Assembly: GCA_036001245.1 (NCBI GenBank)
Contig: DASYUL010000019.1
Location: forward strand, 39,166-103,165
Length of the DNA stretch: 64,000 bases
From: Gp7-AA6 sp036001245
Lineage (GTDB): Bacteria > Acidobacteriota > Thermoanaerobaculia > UBA5066 > Gp7-AA6
Reading direction: 5' to 3'
Of the stretch, positions 57,632 to 64,000 are shown in pieces. The position numbers were made by a program, and so were the translations under genes. Position 1 is the stretch's first letter. Every line of letters starts with the position of its first letter. The notes beneath the pieces were generated by a model. It had not been told where the DNA came from. It worked only from the letters and a program-made list of their open reading frames with translations, and did no database searches.

Positions 57632-58976
57632 TTCCCGGCCGCTCCCGGAGAACCGCGTCCTCCCCCGCTCGACCCCCCGCGGCAAGCCCGCGCCCGGCAA
57701 GCGGTCCGTGCCCCAATTGAAGCCGGTCGAGACGGAGGAGCTGAACCCGTACGAGTTCGCACTCAAGCAGTTCGATCGCGCGGCGGATCATCTCGGCCTC
57801 GACCCCGGCACGCGCGACGTGCTGCGGAAGCCCAAGCGACAGCTGATCGTCTCGATCCCGGTAAAAATGGACGACGGCTCGATCCGGGTCTTCCAGGGCT
57901 ATCGCGTCCAGCACTCGATCGCGCGGGGCCCCTCGAAGGGCGGGATCCGGTATCACCCGGGTGTCACGCTCGACGAGGTGAAAGCCCTCGCGATGTGGAT
58001 GACCTGGAAGTGCGCGGTCGTCAACATTCCGTTCGGCGGCGCCAAGGGCGGAATCACCGTCGACCCGAAGAGCCTCTCGAACGCCGAGAACGAGCGGATG
58101 ACGCGCCGATACACCTCCGAGATCTCGATCCTGCTCGGCCACGATCGCGACATTCCCGCACCCGACGTCTACACGACCCCTCAGACGATGGCATGGATCA
58201 TGGACACGTTCTCGATGACGAAGGGCTATTCGACGCTCGGCGTCGTTACCGGTAAGCCGCTGGCGGTCGGCGGGTCGGCGGGCCGCAAGGAGGCGACCGC
58301 CGAAGGCTGCTTCGTCGCGATCGAGGAGGCGGCCCGGCGTCTGAACCTCCCTCTGAAAAACGCGAGCGCGGCCGTTCAGGGATTCGGAAACGCGGGCGCC
58401 GCGGTCTCACGCTTCCTGGAGGAAGGCGGCGTGAGGGTGGTCGCCGTGTCCGACTCCAAGGGCGGGGTCTACGACAAGCGCGGACTGGGAATGGACGCAG
58501 TCTTCGCCGCGAAGGCGAAGAAGGGCTCGGTCACGGCGGCGCGCGGCGAGAAGATCACCAACGCGGAGCTGCTCGAGTTGCCGGTCGACATCCTCGTACC
58601 CGCAGCACTGGAAGGCGTCATCACGCGCAGCAACGCCCCGCGGGTCAAAGCGAAGATCGTCGCGGAGGCGGCGAACGGTCCGACGACGCCCGACGCGGAC
58701 GACATCCTCCTGAGCAACGGAACGGTCGTCATTCCCGACATCCTCGCGAACGCCGGCGGCGTGACCGTGTCGTACTTCGAGTGGGTCCAGGACCTGTACT
58801 CGTTCTTCTGGGAGCCCGACGTCGTGCGCAACCATCTCGAGCGCACGATCCGGCGGGCCTACGAGGACGTGGAGGAGGCCGCGCGGCGGTACGACACCTC
58901 CCTGAGAACGGCGGCGCTCATCCTCGCGGTCGGCCGCGTCGAGGAGTGCACGAGAATCCGGGGGCTGTTCCCTTAG
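57621..58976 (+). CDS. gdhA-like: Glutamate dehydrogenase (Glu/Leu/Phe/Val family)
   Basis: A 451-residue enzyme; ATG 57621 has AAGGAG upstream. KGGIRYHPGVT and PFGGAKGGI (catalytic Lys142) bind glutamate/oxoglutarate, and GFGNAGAAV (254-262) the dinucleotide. Overlaps rex by 11 bases, so it is probably in the same transcript. The N-terminal 40 residues are Pro-rich and disordered. Confidence 0.92.
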   Translation: MPPSSRPLPENRVLPRSTPRGKPAPGKRSVPQLKPVETEELNPYEFALKQFDRAADHLGLDPGTRDVLRKPKRQLIVSIPVKMDDGSIRVFQGYRVQHSIARGPSKGGIRYHPGVTLDEVKALAMWMTWKCAVVNIPFGGAKGGITVDPKSLSNAENERMTRRYTSEISILLGHDRDIPAPDVYTTPQTMAWIMDTFSMTKGYSTLGVVTGKPLAVGGSAGRKEATAEGCFVAIEEAARRLNLPLKNASAAVQGFGNAGAAVSRFLEEGGVRVVAVSDSKGGVYDKRGLGMDAVFAAKAKKGSVTAARGEKITNAELLELPVDILVPAALEGVITRSNAPRVKAKIVAEAANGPTTPDADDILLSNGTVVIPDILANAGGVTVSYFEWVQDLYSFFWEPDVVRNHLERTIRRAYEDVEEAARRYDTSLRTAALILAVGRVEECTRIRGLFP

Positions 58977-59555
58977 TCAGGCGACCTCGATCCGGATCGT
59001 TTGAACGCCCTCGCGGACTCCGACCTGGACGACCCGCGGCTCGCGGCGGCTGGGGATGGCGCTGATCTCGCCATTCCTCTCGAGGCATGCCATCCCGACC
59101 TCCTTCGGGTCGGACACTCGCCCGCGCAGGCGAAGCATTTCCACGAGGTCTCCGATCGAGATGTGGTTGCGGCGCATCTCCTCCCAAAGGATCAGCCCGT
59201 CTCGGATGAGCGGTTTCGCGTTGCCCTTCAGGAGGACGCTCAGACCGTGGGAGCGCGACGAGGCGACCGCGAGCAGCCAGTGCAGCAGAAGAAGGATGAC
59301 GACTCCAACCATGGTCGGGAAGACCGGAGCCGTCCCGTTGATGGCGCGGGAGAGCACCGATCCGAGCACGACGCCGACCACTACGTCGAACGCCGTGTTC
59401 TTGCCGAGCACCCGTCTGTCGGCCAGCCGCACGGCGGCGAGCCCGAAGACGTAGATCAACGCCGTCCTCAGGGCGATCTCCCCGGCGGTCAAGTCGAGCG
59501 GATGGATACCGACGCCGAGGGCATCGACCACCGAGCGCCCGATTTCGTGAAACAT
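58977..59555 (-). CDS. DUF421 (YetF-like) membrane protein
   Basis: A 192-residue protein with three N-terminal helices (TALIYVFGLAAVRLADRR; VVVGVVLGSVLSRAIN; TMVGVVILLLLHWLLA) and a cytoplasmic domain with SVLLKGNAKPLIRDG, typical of DUF421. Ends tail to tail with the dehydrogenase. Function unknown. Confidence 0.85.
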   Translation of the reverse strand: MFHEIGRSVVDALGVGIHPLDLTAGEIALRTALIYVFGLAAVRLADRRVLGKNTAFDVVVGVVLGSVLSRAINGTAPVFPTMVGVVILLLLHWLLAVASSRSHGLSVLLKGNAKPLIRDGLILWEEMRRNHISIGDLVEMLRLRGRVSDPKEVGMACLERNGEISAIPSRREPRVVQVGVREGVQTIRIEVA

Positions 59556-59600
59556 GGCCTCTCCTTTCGGGCGGTTTCTCGCCGCTCGACGCCGAACGGC

Positions 59601-60188
59601 TCAGGTGCGGATCAGGATCGCTCGCACCGGCGAGGCGTCCAGATCGTCGAAGCGCAAAGGGAGCGCCACGAGCTGGTACTCCCCCTCATCAACCGCCTCC
59701 AGCGCGAGATGTTCGAGCAGCGCGACGCCGTTCGACAGCAGAGTCCGGTGCGCCGGCAGGTCCTCCGCGTCGGGCGGATCGATCGAGTGGGCGTCGGTGC
59801 CGATCAGAATCACCCCTTTTTCGACGAGACGCAGGGCGGCCAGCGGCGACAGGAACGCACGGCCTCGCGTTTTGAAGAGGACCCGCCGGGCCCGAAGCGA
59901 CTTCGGGGGCAGCTCGTCGGGCCCGATTTCCCCTCGTCCGGGCAGCTCGATCACGCTCGCCCGTCCGACGTACGTCTCGAGCGGCATGTCTCCGATCGTC
60001 GCCTCGCGGGCCTCGACGTGGCTCGGAGCGTCGGCGTGCGTGCCCGCATGAGCGCTCATAGTGAAGCAGGTCGACTCGTAGAGATCCCCCGACTCCTGGC
60101 TCGACGTCGTGCGGAACGAAAACGGGACGTCTCCCGGCCAGACGAAAGTTCTCCGGTTGATGCGGCGCGAGATGTCGTAGATCTTCAG
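59601..60188 (-). CDS. Cyclase / kynurenine formamidase-type hydrolase
   Basis: A 195-residue protein of the cyclase family. HAGTHADAPSH (residues 47-57) is the metal-binding motif HxGTHxDxPxH. Start by CTG 60188 (overlapping TGA of the gene upstream) is the only in-frame option near the domain start; no ATG or GTG fits. Probably hydrolyses an amide; substrate not evident. Confidence 0.8.
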   Translation of the reverse strand: MKIYDISRRINRRTFVWPGDVPFSFRTTSSQESGDLYESTCFTMSAHAGTHADAPSHVEAREATIGDMPLETYVGRASVIELPGRGEIGPDELPPKSLRARRVLFKTRGRAFLSPLAALRLVEKGVILIGTDAHSIDPPDAEDLPAHRTLLSNGVALLEHLALEAVDEGEYQLVALPLRFDDLDASPVRAILIRT

Positions 60189-60643
60189 CGCATCCGGCGG
60201 ACGGTTTTCGTTTTCGCGTAGCGCTCCGCGACGTGGGGGTCGTACCCGCGGTGCCGGACGTTCGGCGGCAGGTCGCGATACTCGGCGTCGCATCGGTAAC
60301 AGATCGTAACCGGTCGGATTCGGCTCGCGACGATCCAGTCCACGAGCACCGTCGCAAGCAGGACGGGGGTGAACCAGACCCAGCCGAACCGCCACCCGAC
60401 GAGAAGGGCCGCCCCGAGCGAGATCGCGATGAAGAGACATCCCAGGCGTTGGTCGAAATCCTTCTGGAGGAAGAACGCGCGGTTCCCGCAGAACGCACAG
60501 CGCTCGAGGGGTCCGGCCGGCGCCGTCGCCTCGAAGCTCGCCGAGTAGGGCTGGCCGCACTTCTCGCATCGGTATTCGCCGGAATCCGGAGGGCTATGGT
60601 CTCTCGCGGCGAGACAGCTCGGGCAATAGAAACGGGCGCGCAA
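60185..60643 (-). CDS. Membrane protein with zinc ribbons
   Basis: A 152-residue protein from TTG 60643. Two N-terminal zinc ribbons (FYCPSC/YRCEKC, CAFCG), two transmembrane helices (LFIAISLGAALLVGWRFGWV; FTPVLLATVLVDWIV), then a third Cys pair (ICYRCDAEY). No known family. Confidence 0.65.
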   Translation of the reverse strand: MRARFYCPSCLAARDHSPPDSGEYRCEKCGQPYSASFEATAPAGPLERCAFCGNRAFFLQKDFDQRLGCLFIAISLGAALLVGWRFGWVWFTPVLLATVLVDWIVASRIRPVTICYRCDAEYRDLPPNVRHRGYDPHVAERYAKTKTVRRMR

Positions 60644-60645
60644 GC

Positions 60646-61404
60646 TCAGGTGGGAAAACCGGTGGCCACGGTCAGGTAGGAGGCGAGGAGCTCTCCGATC
60701 AGCACGAACACCAGCGCGACGTAGAGAAGGCCCGTGGCCGCCTGGTTCGATTTCATCTCCGCGGTGCGCCAGATGAACCACGACAGCGCGATCGGACCGA
60801 CGATTCCCCAGACGATCCGGAAGAGGAAGAAGAGCGCATCGCGGTCGAGCGAGAGAAGCGCATCCAGCCCCTCCGGCCGCGGATTCGCCGCCACCGCCGC
60901 GGCGAGCAGAACGCCCCGGACGACGGCGAGCCCGGCGAAGAGCGCGGCGCCCCGGGCGAGGAGCTGAAACGGCAGCGAGCGGGAGACGAGATACCAGTGA
61001 CCGAGGTTCATCGTCAGGACAACGGCGGCGAAAAACAGGCCGCCGACCGCCGCGCTCACGACTGTCCATGCGCTGCCGGGATATCGGGGCGCGACGATCG
61101 CGACTCGGGCCGCGGCATAGCCCGCGGTGACGACGGCCGCGACGAGCAGGGGTCGTGCCGCGGACGCGCGGTCCGCGTGGGCGAGAAGGGCGTACGCGCC
61201 GGTCATCACGGCCGCGGCGGTTCCCGCCGTCGCCAGGAGCCCGATCGGCCGGAGCACGAGCGCGAGGCCGATCAGAACGAACGCGATCGCGCCGTGGAGA
61301 GAGAAAAACCCCTTCCCGAGCGTCTTCGGAGGGAAGAAGAGGAGCAGGAAGGCCGTCCCGGCAGCGGACTCGAGGAGAAAGAGAGCCAGGGCGGCTCGCG
61401 TCAC
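60646..61404 (-). CDS. Polytopic membrane protein
   Basis: A 252-residue protein from GTG 61404 with about seven helices (e.g. ALALFLLESAAGTAFLLLFF, LHGAIAFVLIGLALVL). No family recognised. It overlaps the esterase stop by GTGA and is 3 bases from the zinc-ribbon gene. Confidence 0.65.
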   Translation of the reverse strand: MTRAALALFLLESAAGTAFLLLFFPPKTLGKGFFSLHGAIAFVLIGLALVLRPIGLLATAGTAAAVMTGAYALLAHADRASAARPLLVAAVVTAGYAAARVAIVAPRYPGSAWTVVSAAVGGLFFAAVVLTMNLGHWYLVSRSLPFQLLARGAALFAGLAVVRGVLLAAAVAANPRPEGLDALLSLDRDALFFLFRIVWGIVGPIALSWFIWRTAEMKSNQAATGLLYVALVFVLIGELLASYLTVATGFPT

Positions 61405-62042
61405 GCGGGAATCGCGTCGGAGGCGAGCCGGGCGACCTCCCCCGCGATGGCTCCGACGTGGTCCACGAGACCGTGGTCGCCACCGTCGATCTCGACGAAG
61501 CGCGACCCGGGCGCCAGCGCTCCCGACCTCTCCCACCGTCGCCAGACTTCGCGGACGAGGTCGACGGGGACGCTCTCGTCGCGGCTTCCCATGACGACTG
61601 TGACCGGAGCCGGGGGCGGGCGCAGGTCGGCTTCGAGCGCCGCGAGCCGCTCGAAGAAGCGGCGGTGGATCGGAAGCTCCTTTTCCGCGGCGTGGTGAAA
61701 GAAAGAGAGGGGATCGCCCGGCGGCAGTCTTTCGACCCAGCGTTTTCCGAAGCCGAGCGCCGGCGCGATCAAGAGCAGCGGAGCGGCCGCGCCGCGGCGG
61801 CACACCTCCAGCGCGGCGAGCGCGCCGAGCGAGCTTCCCACGATGACGGCGGGCGAATGCCTCTTCGCCTCCCAGAGCGCGAGGCGGACGATCGCGTCGA
61901 AGTCGAGCCTGCGAAACGTGGGGATGTTGAGATCGGGGGCCACGATCTCGAAGCCGCGCGGTTCCATGAGGTCCTTCAGCGCCGAAATCTTGCGGCCGGC
62001 CGGAGAGGACGCGAATCCGTGGAGATACAGAATCTTCTTCAT
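61401..62042 (-). CDS. YqiA-like alpha/beta hydrolase
   Basis: A 213-residue esterase. LYLHGFASSP near residue 6, nucleophile S71 in VGSSLGALA, and GGDHGLVDH near the C-terminus with the catalytic His. The layout matches YqiA/UPF0227 esterases. Confidence 0.85.
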   Translation of the reverse strand: MKKILYLHGFASSPAGRKISALKDLMEPRGFEIVAPDLNIPTFRRLDFDAIVRLALWEAKRHSPAVIVGSSLGALAALEVCRRGAAAPLLLIAPALGFGKRWVERLPPGDPLSFFHHAAEKELPIHRRFFERLAALEADLRPPPAPVTVVMGSRDESVPVDLVREVWRRWERSGALAPGSRFVEIDGGDHGLVDHVGAIAGEVARLASDAIPA

Positions 62043-62084
62043 GCTCGCGTCGAAGGATAGACTGCCCGGAACCCGGAGGCCGAC

Positions 62085-62345
62085 ATGAGTCGTCGAATCA
62101 CCCGGAGAGCCGCCGCGCGGCTCCTGATGGCCGGTCCCGCCGCTTTCGCGCTGCCGAATCTGCTTCCGGCGGAGCCCGTGCCTGCGAAATCGCGGGCGCG
62201 GCCGGCTCTCTCGACCGCCGAGCGCCGCCAGCTCGAGAAGTCCATCTCTCAGCTCAGATCGACGGCGCAGAAGGTCCGCAAGGTGGCGGTGCCGATGGGC
62301 GCCGAGCCGGCGTTCGTGTTTCGTCCGATCCTTCCGAAGAGATGA
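62085..62345 (+). CDS. Small exported protein with Tat-like signal
   Basis: An 86-residue protein whose start MSRRITRRAAARLLMAGPAA has twin Arg pairs and a hydrophobic core, then LPNLLPAEP. The mature part is a basic coil. Overlaps the amidase by ATGA; perhaps a partner of it. Confidence 0.5.
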   Translation: MSRRITRRAAARLLMAGPAAFALPNLLPAEPVPAKSRARPALSTAERRQLEKSISQLRSTAQKVRKVAVPMGAEPAFVFRPILPKR

Positions 62346-63757
62346 CCCCGCAGGAAGCGCTCGACGCCACCGTCGCCGAGGTCGCTCCGCTCGTTCGAGC
62401 CCGGCAGCTCTCCCCCGTCGCGCTGGCGGAAGCCTCGCTCGAACGGCTCGAGACGATCGGCCGATCTCTGAACGCCGTCGCGACGTTGACGAGGGAGCGC
62501 GCGCTCGAGGAGGCGCGCGTCGCCGAGAAGGAGATCGCCGCGGGCCGATACCGCGGGCCGCTACACGGGATCCCGTATGGCGCGAAGGATCTTCTCGCGA
62601 CCCTGGGCATCCCCACCGGATGGGGCGCGCGTCCCCTGCTCGGGCAGACGTTCGAACGGGAAGCGACGGTCATCCGGCGGCTCCGAGAGGCGGGCGCGGT
62701 GCTGGTCGCCAAGCTCGCGATGATCGAGCTCGCGGGCGGGCTCGGATACGACACTGCGGCCGCGTCCTCGAGCGGGGCGACGAGCGATCCCTGGGACCGG
62801 TCGCGCTGGAGCTGCGGATCCTCTTCCGGCTCCGGGTCCGCGACCGCGGCCGCGCTCGTCGGTTTTTCGATCGGCTCGGAGACGTGGGGATCGATCCTCT
62901 GTCCGTCGGCGTTCAACGGCGTTTCGGGTCTCCGGCCGACGTACGGCCTCGTCCCGAGGACCGGCGCGATGGCGCTCTCGTGGACGATGGACAAGATCGG
63001 ACCGATGGCGCGATCGGCCGAAGATTGCGGCCTGGTCATCGACGCGATCGCGGGACCGGACGCGGGCGACCCGTCATCGCTCGCGGAGAAGCCGGACGAC
63101 GCCGCCTGGCGAGACACGCCGCGGCGATATCGAGTCGGCGTCGTGCGGCCCGAGTTCGGAAAGATCTACGACCGCGAGGTCGAGTCGGCATTCGAGGACG
63201 CCGTGCGGGCGATCTCCGGGCTGGGCGTCGCCGTATCGGACGTCAAACTTCCGGCCATGCCGTACGACGAGACGGCCATCATCGTGATCACCGTCGAAGC
63301 CGCGGCCGCGTTCGAGCCGCTGATCACGGCGGGACGAGTGCGCGAGCTCGTCGAGCCCGCGGCGAAGTGGGCGGGCGACGTCGCGAAGACGGTGAGCGGA
63401 GTCGACTACGTCCGCGCGATGCAGGTGCGGCGTCTCATCCAGCAGGCATTCGACGGCATCTTCGAGAAGTACGACCTGCTCGTGTCGCCGACGATGCCCA
63501 TCGTGGCCGCGAAGATCGCCGACAAGCTCGAGACCTCGTTCGCGTACCCCGACCCGCTCGGCTCGGGCGGGAACCTGTCGGGGCTCCCCGCGCTGTCGGT
63601 GCCTTGCGGGTTCTCGAAGGCGGGGTTGCCGATCGCGATGCAGATCGTGGGCGCACCGCTCTCGGACCGAAAAGCGCTGGCGTTGGGCCGCCTGTACCAG
63701 GAGAACACCGAGTGGCATCGCCGGCGCCCGCCTCTGACCGCCGCCAGGCCCGGCTAG
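62342..63757 (+). CDS. Amidase signature enzyme
   Basis: A 471-residue amidase. Catalytic Lys82 in GIPYGAKDL, cis-Ser in CGSSSGSGSATA (159-170), nucleophile Ser about 184 in GSETWGSIL. Intact Ser-Ser-Lys triad. Close to GatA and fatty acid amide-type hydrolases, but no GatB/C is nearby. Substrate unknown. Confidence 0.85.
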   Translation: MTPQEALDATVAEVAPLVRARQLSPVALAEASLERLETIGRSLNAVATLTRERALEEARVAEKEIAAGRYRGPLHGIPYGAKDLLATLGIPTGWGARPLLGQTFEREATVIRRLREAGAVLVAKLAMIELAGGLGYDTAAASSSGATSDPWDRSRWSCGSSSGSGSATAAALVGFSIGSETWGSILCPSAFNGVSGLRPTYGLVPRTGAMALSWTMDKIGPMARSAEDCGLVIDAIAGPDAGDPSSLAEKPDDAAWRDTPRRYRVGVVRPEFGKIYDREVESAFEDAVRAISGLGVAVSDVKLPAMPYDETAIIVITVEAAAAFEPLITAGRVRELVEPAAKWAGDVAKTVSGVDYVRAMQVRRLIQQAFDGIFEKYDLLVSPTMPIVAAKIADKLETSFAYPDPLGSGGNLSGLPALSVPCGFSKAGLPIAMQIVGAPLSDRKALALGRLYQENTEWHRRRPPLTAARPG

Positions 63758-63891
63758 AACATCGGGAAGAGCTTCTCCCTGCGCCGGTCAACGCGCTGGG
63801 GCACAGAGCGATCGCGAGCTGCGCCGCCCCGCGTGAACCATCTGCGGAAGGCGCGACCAAACGCCCCGAGCAGATCGCGCAACGAAGTCAT
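63754..63891 (-). CDS. Small hypothetical protein
   Basis: A 45-residue frame from ATG 63891 that overlaps the stop of the upstream gene (ATGA) and ends in the amidase stop on the other strand. It is basic with LLGAFGRAFRRWF. Too short to judge. Confidence 0.35.
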   Translation of the reverse strand: MTSLRDLLGAFGRAFRRWFTRGGAARDRSVPQRVDRRREKLFPMF

Positions 63892-64000
63892 TGGCTCCCA
63901 GGCCGAAGCCGTTCGCGAAGCTCCTGAAGCATTTGAGGATCGAGCTTCTGCCGCCGCACCGCCTCGCGAAGAATGCTCAAAGCGACGAGGGCGTCGGGGA
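63888..64000 (-). CDS. Protein fragment running off the window
   Basis: The frame enters from the right edge and ends LQELRERLRPGSQ. The 5' part lies outside the window. No family can be named. Confidence 0.4.
   Translation of the reverse strand, partial: PDALVALSILREAVRRQKLDPQMLQELRERLRPGSQ

Overview
The window is a strongly GC-rich bacterial chromosome segment. Genes are packed with 4-base start/stop overlaps (ATGA, GTGA, TTGA), and GTG and TTG starts are common. A proton-pumping complex I cluster followed by rex, an exosortase-type polysaccharide deacetylase and a TIGR03118-like secreted protein suggest an Acidobacteriota-like or similar deep-branching environmental bacterium. This placement is inference; no rRNA or ribosomal protein gene is present to fix it.

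Layout. (1) 1-2.3 kb is host DNA with secreted or surface proteins. (2) 2.4-39.95 kb is about 37.5 kb of integrated DNA made of two tandem elements sharing one tRNA-Leu(CAG) gene at 20621-20705. Element 1 (2437-20660) lies to its left. It is bounded by a 111-bp direct repeat (perfect over 81 bp) that carries the tRNA promoter and the 5' half of the tRNA up to the anticodon loop. Element 2 (about 20706-39952) lies to its right. It is bounded by a 26-bp repeat of the T-arm and 3' acceptor end. Each element has its own tyrosine integrase next to the tRNA, and each has a repeated arm-type motif at both ends (TACAAAAGCCGTTACA for element 1, paired TGTCCGA for element 2).

Element 1 reads almost wholly rightward: a HipA_2-like kinase/DUF3037 pair at the left end, an integrase pseudogene, a tape-measure-like giant protein, terminase small and large subunits, a RecA-fold replication ATPase followed by GGGAACCACTC iterons (likely origin), a run of small genes including three paralogous zinc-finger proteins, an M41-like peptidase and the integrase. 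Element 2 reads mostly leftward: a giant alanine-rich tape-measure-like gene, a scaffold/protease-like gene, a DUF1376/DnaC-like replication module with a hairpin cluster inside the DUF1376 gene, and the integrase. Beyond a 1.2-kb non-coding region lie a second, aberrant recombinase, a Clp-fold serine protease and small cargo genes. Neither element shows a recognisable capsid, portal or tail-fibre gene, so they look like phage satellites or decayed prophages.

(3) 39.95-46.1 kb is host DNA: a leftward cluster of FabD-, FabG-, ACP- and hotdog-like genes with a polysaccharide deacetylase, a glycosyltransferase and a STAS protein. (4) 46.2-57.6 kb is a rightward respiratory complex I operon (nuoA-E-F-G-H-J-K-L-M-N) ending in rex. 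It lacks nuoB, C, D and I, and it is preceded by a perfect Rex operator at 46134-46151, so the operon is probably redox-controlled by its own last gene. A Glu/Leu-type dehydrogenase follows. (5) 59-64 kb is host metabolism: a DUF421 membrane protein, a cyclase, a YqiA-like esterase and an amidase.
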